A stretch of DNA of 14,487 nt from Hyphomonadaceae bacterium (GTDB lineage Bacteria; Pseudomonadota; Alphaproteobacteria; Caulobacterales; Hyphomonadaceae): positions 1-14,487 of the forward strand of contig JAUYSA010000256.1 of assembly GCA_030696545.1 (NCBI GenBank), written 5' to 3'. Positions 1-6,399 of this stretch are shown here, piece by piece. Each line of letters starts with the position of its first letter. Position 1 is the first letter of the stretch. The notes under the pieces are model-generated. The model was not told where the DNA came from, searched no databases, and saw only the letters and a program-made list of their open reading frames with translations. A program made the position numbers and the translations under genes.

Positions 1-831
1 CAGCTCCTCCACCGGGAAGCGCTCGGGGTGCAGGGACTCGCCTTCCTTCCGGACCCACGTGTGCTGGCCGAGAAACGTGTTGTAGGTCCACGTCTCGTCA
101 GCCTCGGCGATGGCGGGGAGGTTGACGACAGTCCACCCATCGCCCCCGCCGAGACTGAGGACGTGTCCAACAAAGTCCTCCTCGTGGGTGCGCTGCATGA
201 TGATGACGATGCGAACGTTCCGGGGATCGTTCTGGCGGCTAATGAAGGTGTTCTCGTAGGCGCTGTTGGTAGACCGCCGGATGGCGTCGGACAGCATCTC
301 CCCGGGCTTCTGGGGGTCATCGAAGACCATCAGATGCGCGCCCATGCCCGTCGCCGATCCGTCGATCGAGGTTGCACGCCGGCTGCCGCCCTCCGTGGTC
401 TTGAGCAGCATGGGTGACGCCTTGTTCGAGACGAGGCGCACGTTGAACAGTGCCTGGTACTCGGGGCTCGCCATCACCCGCCGGGTCAGTTCGCCAAACT
501 GCCGGGCAAGCTCGTGCGAATAGCTTATCGCCATCACCTCGGCCGCCGGGTTGTGACCCAGAAAGTAGGCGGGTAGGGCGACGGAACCGACCAGCGACTT
601 ACCGAACCGGGGAGGCACGGTGATGATCAGGCGGTTGATCTTGCCCTCAGCCACGGCCTGCAGATAGGCGCACAGCAGGTCCATGAAGGGCGCCCAGAGG
701 AGGCGCTCGTGAGGCTTGAGGACGCGCCAGACGACCATCCTGAAGAAGGTGGCGAGGTCGCCGCGCATGACCGCGGCCGCCATCTGCGGCGGCAGGCTAT
801 CGAACGAGTTGCTATCGAAGCTATTCGTCAT
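1..831 (-). CDS. Phage terminase large subunit, N-terminal part (runs off window)
   Basis: This is an open minus-strand frame from an ATG at 831 to the first base of the window: 277 codons without a stop, so the C-terminal nuclease part lies outside. The product is the ATPase motor that packages phage DNA into proheads. I see the Walker A-like segment VPPRFGKS (residues 72-79), the Walker B segment LMVFDD (167-172) with adjacent acidic residues, and a motif-III-like stretch IIMQRTHEED (210-219), in the order and spacing typical of TerL. The ATG overlaps the end of the upstream DUF5681 gene by 11 bases, and a GGA lies 8 bases before it. The gene sits last in the visible phage operon, after the methyltransferase and DUF5681 genes. 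Whether the whole gene is intact cannot be judged here. The family call is firm. Confidence 0.9.
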   Translation of the reverse strand, partial: MTNSFDSNSFDSLPPQMAAAVMRGDLATFFRMVVWRVLKPHERLLWAPFMDLLCAYLQAVAEGKINRLIITVPPRFGKSLVGSVALPAYFLGHNPAAEVMAISYSHELARQFGELTRRVMASPEYQALFNVRLVSNKASPMLLKTTEGGSRRATSIDGSATGMGAHLMVFDDPQKPGEMLSDAIRRSTNSAYENTFISRQNDPRNVRIVIIMQRTHEEDFVGHVLSLGGGDGWTVVNLPAIAEADETWTYNTFLGQHTWVRKEGESLHPERFPVEEL

Positions 832-1246
832 TTTCAGATTCCATCTTGTTGGCGCCCGTCAGGCGCGATTTCAGGGCTTTGAGGATTTCGGCGTCGGATT
901 GGGCGCGCGAGGCGGAGTCGATCACCTGCGGCTGAGCGCTGTCGCGCCGTTCGAGGCGATCTAGCAGTTCGATGGCGAGCTGGATGGCCCGCGGATCGCC
1001 GCTCGCAGCTTGTGTTAGAAGCTGCTTGGCGGCCGCCTCGATCTTGGTGATTTTTCGTCGTCGCCCGCGTTCGGTGACGACAACCTTTTCGCGCGCGGCC
1101 CGCTTGAGTACGCTCGACAGGTTGGGCGAGCCCTTCGGCCGCCCGCGCGGATTGGCGCGGTTGCCAGGCCCGAAACGCGAATGCACGGGCGGCTTACGAT
1201 ACCCGACCTTGTAGTTGGCGCCGCCATCAACAGTATCGTCCGTCAT
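821..1246 (-). CDS. DUF5681 domain protein (small-terminase-like phage protein)
   Basis: A 141-residue protein. Residues about 14-43 carry the DUF5681 signature: VGYRKPPVHSRF, then GNRANPRGRPKG. This basic Gly/Pro/Arg module is found beside large terminases in alphaproteobacterial prophages. The rest is helical and charged, with a likely helix-turn-helix or coiled region at 60-105, and an acidic C-terminus. By position the protein may be the DNA-recognition (small terminase) partner of TerL; that is inference from neighbourhood, as the domain has no assigned function. The start ATG overlaps the methyltransferase stop as ATGA (1243-1246). GGAGG sits 7 bases before the start, so translational coupling is likely. 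The gene also overlaps TerL downstream. Confidence 0.85.
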   Translation of the reverse strand: MTDDTVDGGANYKVGYRKPPVHSRFGPGNRANPRGRPKGSPNLSSVLKRAAREKVVVTERGRRRKITKIEAAAKQLLTQAASGDPRAIQLAIELLDRLERRDSAQPQVIDSASRAQSDAEILKALKSRLTGANKMESENDE

Positions 1247-2562
1247 TGTGCCGCCTCCGCCTCGAGGTCGGAGAAGCGGCGGCCGTCGCTGAGGCGGGTG
1301 GGCTCTTCACCCGTGAGGGTACGCCAGCGGCGCAGTGCGAGGTCCACGTAGGCTGGATCGATATCTAGGCCTACGAATCGCCGGTCGACCCGCTCGCAGG
1401 CGATAAGCGTCGTGCCGGAGCCGAGAAAGGCATCGAGCACAACTTCATCGCGCTGCGTCACGTCCATGATGGCGTCAGCGACCAGCCCGACGGGTTTCAC
1501 AGTTGGATGTAGAGCGAGGTCCTGGCGCCGGCTGCCGCGGAATGTGTTGACCGATGGATAGTCCCACACGTTCGTCCTGTTGCGACCGTGCCGTCCAAGT
1601 TCTACATTGTTCGTGTACGGCTGATTGCCGACGCGATAGACGAACACGAGCTCGTGGCGTGAGCGATATAGCCCACCCATGCCTGCATTCGACTTCCGCC
1701 ACACGCAGATGTTGAGCCGTTCGCCGTAGACTTGCGATCCGGCTGCAGCCAGCTCCTCGATATGGTGGTGGTCCATGCAGACAAAATGGACAGCTCCATT
1801 TCGGGAGACGCCGACACAGACGCTCAGGACGATGGCGAGCCAAGTCTTGAACTCTGCGACCGACATCTCCCCCGAAGCTTCAGCGAATTCCCGGTGCTTG
1901 AACTTCCCCTTGCCGCCAACATGACCCTGGATACGGAGGTTGTATGGCGGGTCGAGGAAGGCTGCGGCCACCTCGGCGCCGTCGGCCAGGATGCGAATGA
2001 AATTGGCGTCCTTGGCGTCGCCGCATCCAACGCGATGGCACCTGAGCACCCAGATGTCGCCGAGACGCGTGACCGGCTTTGCCGACGTCTCCGGAATCTC
2101 CTCTTCCTGCGGATCGGCAGTGCCTTCCGTTCGAATGGCATCAACGCGTTGGACCGTGAAGCCCGTAAACTCGACGTCGAACTCCCTGTCCAGGCAGATG
2201 GCGTCCAGTTCGACCTTGACGAGCTCGATGTCCCAGCTGGCGTCGAGCGCGATGGCGTTGTCGGCGAGCCGCAACGCCTTCTTCTCGGTGTCGGTCAGGC
2301 CGGTGATCCGGATGGTCGGTACTGTTTCCAGGCCGAGTTCCATGGCGGCGATCAGGCGGGCGTGCCCGCCAATCACCACATCCACTTCATCGATCAGAAT
2401 CGGGTTGGTGAACCCATACTGCTTCATCAGCTTTTTCAGCCGTCGGAGCTGATGCCGATTATGGGTCCTGGCGTTGTTTACGTAGGGACGGAGTTCGGAT
2501 GGCTTTCGCCATTCGAACTTGATTGAGCGATCCAGCGGACCACCCGATGTAATGTCTGACAT
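1243..2562 (-). CDS. ParB-domain site-specific DNA methyltransferase (beta class, probably N6-adenine)
   Basis: A 439-residue fusion. Residues about 20-140 are a ParB/Srx-like domain with the GGHARL motif (65-70). The remainder is a DNA methyltransferase with catalytic motif IV DPPYN (204-208), HPTVKP (352-357) and the AdoMet-binding motif I FLGSGTT (379-385). The order IV, target-recognition region, I marks the beta class, and DPPY rather than SPPY favours adenine N6 methylation. The target sequence cannot be read from the protein. No restriction partner is visible nearby, so it looks like an orphan phage enzyme used for anti-restriction or regulation. The start ATG is preceded by AAGAGG 5 bases upstream, and the leader holds a 14-bp tandem repeat. 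The gene heads a tightly overlapping run with DUF5681 and TerL. Confidence 0.92.
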   Translation of the reverse strand: MSDITSGGPLDRSIKFEWRKPSELRPYVNNARTHNRHQLRRLKKLMKQYGFTNPILIDEVDVVIGGHARLIAAMELGLETVPTIRITGLTDTEKKALRLADNAIALDASWDIELVKVELDAICLDREFDVEFTGFTVQRVDAIRTEGTADPQEEEIPETSAKPVTRLGDIWVLRCHRVGCGDAKDANFIRILADGAEVAAAFLDPPYNLRIQGHVGGKGKFKHREFAEASGEMSVAEFKTWLAIVLSVCVGVSRNGAVHFVCMDHHHIEELAAAGSQVYGERLNICVWRKSNAGMGGLYRSRHELVFVYRVGNQPYTNNVELGRHGRNRTNVWDYPSVNTFRGSRRQDLALHPTVKPVGLVADAIMDVTQRDEVVLDAFLGSGTTLIACERVDRRFVGLDIDPAYVDLALRRWRTLTGEEPTRLSDGRRFSDLEAEAAQ

Positions 2563-2571
2563 TTTGGCCTC

Positions 2572-2597
2572 TTTTCCGCGGAGTTTTTTCCGCGGAG
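2572..2597. repeat. Two 12-bp direct repeats 14 bp apart in the methyltransferase leader
   Basis: TTTTCCGCGGAG occurs at 2572-2583 and again at 2586-2597. Each copy holds the palindrome CCGCGG. The pair lies 10-35 bases upstream of the methyltransferase ATG (2562) and just before its ribosome-binding site. It could be an operator for a repressor or for the methyltransferase's own control; this is inference from position only. Confidence 0.6.
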
Positions 2598-2644
2598 AGA
2601 GGCTCGACCGGGTGATGGCCCGGGGGGCGGGTCAGTTTGGTCGG

Positions 2645-2683
2645 AACCGGGAATAAACCGGGACCACAAGGCCCGACCCGGGA
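2645..2683. repeat. AACCGGGA repeats in the spacer upstream of the methyltransferase
   Basis: AACCGGGAA is at 2645-2653, AACCGGGA at 2656-2663 and the variant ACCCGGGA at 2676-2683. The first two copies start 11 bases apart, about one helical turn. The reverse complement, TTCCCGGTT, recurs in the gene-free stretch next to the tRNA (3609-3617 and 3719-3727). The spacer (2563-2718) contains no gene. A protein-binding role is possible but unproven. Confidence 0.4.
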
Positions 2684-2718
2684 TCTTTCAGCACGAGACG
2701 AGGCTGGGTCTCGGCTAT

Positions 2719-3420
2719 TTATCGAGCGGCAGCGCCGAGGTTTTCATCTACCGGAAGGTCGGTGTTTTGCACTTGAAACAACCAGAGGTCCTTGGTTTGG
2801 ATGCGGGGCCAACACTTGATGACATGTGGCAAGAACACGTTCGATCCCGCGACAATGGCCCGCTGCAAGTTACGGTTGAACAGGACCTGCTCCAAGGTCA
2901 CATCGTGACCCTCTTGGTGGCCGTTCCAAATCGCGAAGTGGAAGCTGCAGATCAGATGCATGACCGGTAGCGAGGGACTCCAGCTTCTTCCACGGAAATT
3001 GCGGTCGTCCCCGCCAAACCAGTCAAGGCTGGTAGCCTTGGAAAAGGCCTCGGTCATGGATGCCCGGATCATGCCCTGGGGCAAGCGATCGAGCTTTCCG
3101 TGCATTGACTGCCAAATGGCCGGCGTGGCGATGGCCCCGGCTTTATCGCGGACATCGATGCGGTTCAGCAGGCGATCGACAAACAACTCGCCCCCATCCG
3201 CTAGGGCAGCATGAAACGGGAGCACTGCGGGGAGGAAGAATGGTGCATCGTCAGGCGTCGTCAGCCTCAACGCTGCTGCGCACAGCGTGCCGTGCGCATG
3301 CGCTCGCTCCTCGGCTTCACTTTGCAGTGGGTAAATCAGCGTCGACAACAGGCCCGCACCGCCGACGTACGGGGGCGTTGCATCAGTGGGAAGAGTGAGC
3401 CGCTGCATGGCGTAACTCAC
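2719..3420 (-). CDS. Unknown phage-element protein, 233 residues
   Basis: I do not recognise this protein. It is predicted soluble, with no signal peptide, clear membrane segment or known catalytic motif. The C-terminal half is rich in aromatic residues, Trp and His (for example SLDWFGGDDRNFRG and HLICSFHFAIWNGHQEGHD, about residues 149-190). The N-terminal half is Ala/Leu/Pro rich. The start chosen is GTG at 3420, because CAGGGA lies 5 bases upstream; an in-frame ATG at 3408 has no good ribosome-binding site and would remove 4 residues. The gene lies alone between the methyltransferase leader and the gene-free attachment region, on the same strand as the phage genes. It may be a cargo gene or an early phage gene. 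The length and lack of stops support it being real; its function is unknown. Confidence 0.6.
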   Translation of the reverse strand: MSYAMQRLTLPTDATPPYVGGAGLLSTLIYPLQSEAEERAHAHGTLCAAALRLTTPDDAPFFLPAVLPFHAALADGGELFVDRLLNRIDVRDKAGAIATPAIWQSMHGKLDRLPQGMIRASMTEAFSKATSLDWFGGDDRNFRGRSWSPSLPVMHLICSFHFAIWNGHQEGHDVTLEQVLFNRNLQRAIVAGSNVFLPHVIKCWPRIQTKDLWLFQVQNTDLPVDENLGAAAR

Positions 3421-3925
3421 TCACATCCCTGATCGATAGGAAAGTCCGTCGCTGAAAATTTCTCGGCGGTTTGTCCAGCGTATCGCTGCACTCATCCCAA
3501 GCGCGCAATCGTCCAAGAGGGCGGGGTTTGGTTGCGCTTGTCTATGATCTGCTCACATCAGTTACGGCCTCGAAGTCAGTTCACGTTTCCCGATTGCGGC
3601 TTAGTTCTTTCCCGGTTCCGTGCCGTGTATGTGTACGGACTATCTCTATAAATCTCTCAGGTTGTCGCGTTTTCCGCCTGAATCAGCGCCCGGTCTCATC
3701 GGGGAGTTCCCGCTATTTTTCCCGGTTGTTGGGAATTCGTCGACTGACGGACGCGGACTCTGGCGGCAATGGGACCGAAGTTGCGGCTCGGAGAGACGCG
3801 GGCCCGAAATCGCGCGATGCGCCGGAGCTTCGGTGAGGGGAGAGACGCCAGCATGCGCCGAAGCGCCGCCAAAAGCGGGCTATTCGCGACGATTTCCGGA
3901 ACTGGTCAGGATAGCTAGGACTACC
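3421..3925. other. Gene-free terminal region of the integrated element (presumed attachment flank)
   Basis: About 505 bases between the unknown gene and the 3' end of tRNA-Ser. I see no convincing gene on either strand: the open frames are short, have no recognisable protein and lack good starts. Part of the stretch (about 3540-3660) is visibly less GC-rich than the flanks. Three copies of TTTCCCGRTT lie in it, and a small hairpin TTCCC/GGGAA (3719-3735). By position this should include the element end and integrase arm sites; the second attachment copy would be outside the window to the left. Confidence 0.45.
3586..3727 (+). repeat. Three direct copies of TTTCCCGRTT
   Basis: TTTCCCGATT is at 3586-3595 and TTTCCCGGTT at 3608-3617 and 3718-3727, all in the same orientation. 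The 9-base core TTCCCGGTT also occurs inverted at 2645-2653. Three exact 9-mers within about 1.1 kb is more than expected by chance for a window this size. Short direct repeats beside a tRNA attachment site are what integrase arm-binding sites look like, but no footprint or integrase is available to support that. Confidence 0.4.
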
Positions 3926-4015
3926 TGGCGGAGAGGGTGAGATTCGAACTCACGGTACCCGTGAAGGTACAACGGTTTTCGAGACCGTCCCGATCGACCA
4001 CTCTGGCACCTCTCC
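3926..4015 (-). tRNA. tRNA-Ser (anticodon CGA)
   Basis: A complete class II cloverleaf on the minus strand. The acceptor arm GGAGAGG (4009-4015) pairs with CCTCTCC (3930-3936). The anticodon stem ACGGT/ACCGT encloses the loop CTCGAAA, giving anticodon CGA (3979-3981), which reads UCG. The long variable arm TACC/GGTA is diagnostic of serine, and the T arm is GTGAG TTCGAAT CTCAC. The discriminator is G, and CCA is encoded at 3926-3928. The 3' end faces the phage-like element, so this is its probable integration target, and the gene was restored intact after insertion. Confidence 0.97.
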
Positions 4016-4029
4016 GCGGCCGGTCGGGC

Positions 4030-4057
4030 TCTATAGCACCCGAAGTATTAAGCGCAA
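4030..4057 (-). promoter_or_regulatory. Probable sigma-70-type promoter of tRNA-Ser
   Basis: On the minus strand TTGCGC (4052-4057) and TATAGA (4030-4035) are separated by 16 bases. This resembles alphaproteobacterial housekeeping promoters (TTGAC-like -35, CTATA-like -10). Transcription would begin near 4022, leaving a short leader before the tRNA 5' end at 4015. Confidence 0.55.
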
Positions 4058-4122
4058 GCGAGCGCCGCGCTGCGGGGCGAAATTCCACATTTTCAGGCGT
4101 TTCGTGGCGGAAAATGACTGCT

Positions 4123-5514
4123 TCAGGCCGCCTTGCGGCTGGCCGCCTCGCCATCCCGCCTGCCGGATTTCGCCGCTTCCTCGATCGGCCCTGTGATCAG
4201 CCGCGCCCCGCGCTGGAAGGTGAGGTAGCTCCACGTCCAGTCCAGCGCGACCGAGAAGCGGTTCCTGAAGCCGATCAGGAAATAGATATGCACCAGCGAC
4301 CACGCCAGCCAGCCGATGAACCCGCGCAGGCGGATCTTCCCGAAATCCGCGATCGCAATTTTCCGCCCGATCGTCGCGAGCGCCCCGTAGTCCTGGTAGG
4401 CAAACGCAAACCGCTTCGCTCCCGGCTTCTTCCTCAGCGCCGTCAGAAGCCTGCCGACATATTCCCCCTGCTGCTTGGCCACGGGCGCGAGGCCGGGCAG
4501 GGGCTTGCCCTCCTTGTCCTTCGCCAGCGCACAATCGCCCAGCACGAAAATCTCCCGATGCCCCGCAACGGCAAGATCCTCGCCAACTTCAACGCGCCCG
4601 GCGCGATCACCTTCCACGCCCAGCCATTTCGCCACGGGCGATGCCGCCACACCCGCCGCCCAGATCACACAGGCGGATGGCAGCGCACTTGCTGCGCCAT
4701 CCGCGCCCTGAAGCATCACACCCGTCTCGTCGATGCCGATCACCTTCGTGCCCGTCATCAGTTCGACATTCAGCTTCTTCAGCTCCCTCGCGGTGTAGGC
4801 CGACAGCTCCTCGGGAAAACTCGACAACGCCCGCGCGCCCGCTTCCACCAGAACCACGCGCGCCAGGTGCGGGTCGATCGCGCGGAAATCGCTGGCCAGC
4901 GCCCTGTGCGCCAGCTCCGCAATTGATCCCGCCATCTCAACGCCCGTCGGCCCCGCGCCGATCACCACGAACGTCAGCAATCGCTGCCGCGCCGCATGAT
5001 CGTCTTCCAGTTCAGCCCGCTCGAACGCCAGCAGGATGCGCTTGCGCAACTCCGTCGCGTCCTCCAGCGACTTGAGCCCCGGTGCGAACGCCTCCCACTC
5101 ATCACGCCCGAAATACGAATGCCGCGCGCCCGTCGCCAGAATTAGATAATCGTAATTGATTTCCTGCTCGCCCAGCCTCACGCATCGCCGCGCCGTATCC
5201 ACGCCGGTGACTGTGCCCAACAGCACTTCCGCATTCTTCTGGTCGCGCAGCACAGTGCGTATCGGCGTCGCGATCTGACCCGGCGAAAGGCCGGCGGTAG
5301 CCACCTGATAAAGCAGAGGCTGGAACAGGTGATGATTGCGCCTGTCCACCAGCGTCACGCGCACATCGGCCTTGCCGAGGCCTTTCGCGGCAGACAGTCC
5401 GCCAAATCCCGCGCCGACAATCACGACACGCGGGCGCGCATCGCTCTCGCCGCTCGCTCGCATCTCGGGCGAACATCCGCAGGTCACACTATGTACGTGA
5501 AAGGAGGTCTGCAT
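4123..5514 (-). CDS. ndh: Type II NADH:quinone oxidoreductase (NDH-2)
   Basis: A single-subunit, non-proton-pumping flavoprotein that passes electrons from NADH to quinone at the inner face of the membrane. With the start chosen it has 463 residues. The first dinucleotide fold has VIVGAGFGG (FAD, glycines at 34-39). The second has VIGAGPTGVE (NADH, 186-193). FVLGD (323-327) contacts FAD, and PVAKQQGEYVG (344-354) matches the quinone-site motif. A hydrophobic amphipathic stretch near 396-418 suits membrane attachment. The ATG at 5514 has GGAG 6 bases upstream. A second ATG at 5463 would start closer to the FAD motif (446 residues, nearer the family norm), and the frame stays open to a TTG at 5655. 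The gene is monocistronic, with tRNA-Ser downstream on the same strand. Confidence 0.9.
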   Translation of the reverse strand: MQTSFHVHSVTCGCSPEMRASGESDARPRVVIVGAGFGGLSAAKGLGKADVRVTLVDRRNHHLFQPLLYQVATAGLSPGQIATPIRTVLRDQKNAEVLLGTVTGVDTARRCVRLGEQEINYDYLILATGARHSYFGRDEWEAFAPGLKSLEDATELRKRILLAFERAELEDDHAARQRLLTFVVIGAGPTGVEMAGSIAELAHRALASDFRAIDPHLARVVLVEAGARALSSFPEELSAYTARELKKLNVELMTGTKVIGIDETGVMLQGADGAASALPSACVIWAAGVAASPVAKWLGVEGDRAGRVEVGEDLAVAGHREIFVLGDCALAKDKEGKPLPGLAPVAKQQGEYVGRLLTALRKKPGAKRFAFAYQDYGALATIGRKIAIADFGKIRLRGFIGWLAWSLVHIYFLIGFRNRFSVALDWTWSYLTFQRGARLITGPIEEAAKSGRRDGEAASRKAA

Positions 5515-5732
5515 CTGGTTCTCCATGGCGAGGCCGGCTGGAACCGTGACGGGCAGAAGCGCCGTCAGCCCATAGATAAGGCGCGCCGAGCCTCCTAGCC
5601 AGATGCGCATCCGTTCATTTTTGTCGGATTGACCCTGGTAAATGACTGCAAACAATGGCCTCGGCGCGCGGCAGGTGGGGGATAGCTATAGCGCAAAATA
5701 AATTGTCCCCACCCCTTCGGACCTGACGGATA

Positions 5733-6281
5733 ATGCTCGTCATGACATTGGCGCAAACGCACGCACACGGATTCGGAACCCCATCGCATAGTCAGCCCTG
5801 GCTGGCGGCGATGCTGCGCGCGTTTGTTGAGCTGATGATCGGCGTCGCTTCAACTCTCTGGATGCGTATCCGCCGTCAGGATCGTGATTGGCACACGACC
5901 CCGATGCCGGCTGCTCTGCCCGAAGGGACGAACGGCACAATCAAGGAACACCTCGCTGCGAAACCCCGCAGCCCGATAGCCCTCATCCTGAGCAGCGCAC
6001 GTAGTGCGCGCCCGTCGAAGGACGAGGGCGTGCTCACCACCCTGAGCCACACCTCTCCATCCCCCTCCGTCTCGCGTGCTGCGCACGCACACAGTTGCTT
6101 GCGACCGAGGGGAACGTCCTCCACTGCCGAAGGCGGGGGAGGTGGATTGCGCGCTCTTGCGCGCAAGACGGAGGGGGCGAACCGCGCCCTCCATTCACCA
6201 TCGTCCCGGATCGCAATCACATCGCGCTGCAACGCGCCGCGATCCCAACATCCGGGATTTATCACCGCCGCGTTCCCTTAG
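5733..6281 (+). CDS. Doubtful small hypothetical ORF reading into palindromic repeats
   Basis: This frame opens at an ATG (5733; another at 5742) with only a weak GGA upstream. The first 75 or so residues look protein-like: a hydrophobic helix about 22-44 (PWLAAMLRAFVELMIGVAST) followed by RDWHT and a Pro/Thr/Lys-rich tail ending near KEHLAAK. Similar short alphaproteobacterial proteins with a helix followed by a DWHT-like segment seem familiar to me, but I cannot name a family. From residue 83 the frame runs through the palindromic repeat at 5980-6028 and the inverted repeat at 6061-6177, giving Ser/Arg-rich sequence typical of non-coding readthrough. If there is a real gene, its original end was probably near 5970, and the repeat may have altered its stop. 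It is divergent from the NADH dehydrogenase gene. Confidence 0.25.
   Translation: MLVMTLAQTHAHGFGTPSHSQPWLAAMLRAFVELMIGVASTLWMRIRRQDRDWHTTPMPAALPEGTNGTIKEHLAAKPRSPIALILSSARSARPSKDEGVLTTLSHTSPSPSVSRAAHAHSCLRPRGTSSTAEGGGGGLRALARKTEGANRALHSPSSRIAITSRCNAPRSQHPGFITAAFP
5980..6028. repeat. Palindromic intergenic repeat (REP-like)
   Basis: A 49-base imperfect palindrome. Outer arms CCCTCATCCT (5980-5989) and AGGACGAGGG (6019-6028) flank an inner GCGCAC GTA GTGCGC hairpin. It strongly resembles the dispersed CCTCATCCT...AGGATGAGG repeats common between genes in alphaproteobacterial genomes. It would form a stable stem in RNA or cruciform in DNA. Confidence 0.75.
6061..6177. repeat. Composite inverted-repeat element with nested hairpins
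   Basis: Outer arms CCCCCTCCGTC (6061-6071) and GACGGAGGGGG (6167-6177) match exactly over 11 bases and extend inward with two mismatches. Nested inside are GCGTGC-TGC-GCACGC (6074-6088) and TTGCGCGC-TCTT-GCGCGCAA (6147-6166), plus a CCTCC/GGAGG pair around 6119-6142. This is a second, different class of non-coding palindromic repeat familiar from alphaproteobacteria, here next to the first. Confidence 0.7.
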
Positions 6282-6399
6282 AACGCGCGCGTCTTTCAGA
6301 AATCATGCGCTCCGCAGCGATCAGCTTGCGGAGGCGCAATCACATGCGCTGGCCTCATCCGTTCCACATTGCTACGTTGCGCCCCAGGGAGAGAAAACA
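6178..6399. other. Leader region of the acyl-CoA ligase
   Basis: No convincing gene is seen here. There is a hairpin CGCGTTC-CCTTA-GAACGCG (6269-6287), an inverted pair CTCCGCA/TGCGGAG (6310-6333), and an 11-base direct repeat CGCAATCACAT at 6213-6223 and 6335-6345. The ribosome-binding site AGGGAGAG is at 6386-6393. I could not pick a convincing promoter. Confidence 0.35.

Noticed and set aside
1732..2526. Plus-strand open frame of 264 codons
   Set aside because: It is the antisense of the methyltransferase, whose motifs are unmistakable on the minus strand.
3471..3940. Open frames of 121 and 106 codons in the attachment flank
   Set aside because: No recognisable protein, poor starts, and overlap with the tRNA; the stretch is better seen as non-coding.
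3937..4926. Plus-strand open frame of 329 codons
   Set aside because: It runs across the tRNA and antisense to the NADH dehydrogenase gene, with Arg/Pro-rich product of no known type.
5876..6265. Minus-strand open frame of 129 codons
   Set aside because: Typical readthrough of alphaproteobacterial palindromic repeats (Pro- and Arg-rich), not a gene.
6076..6399. N-terminal extension of the acyl-CoA ligase frame
   Set aside because: It reads through the palindromic repeats and has no family similarity; ATG 6400 has a good ribosome-binding site.
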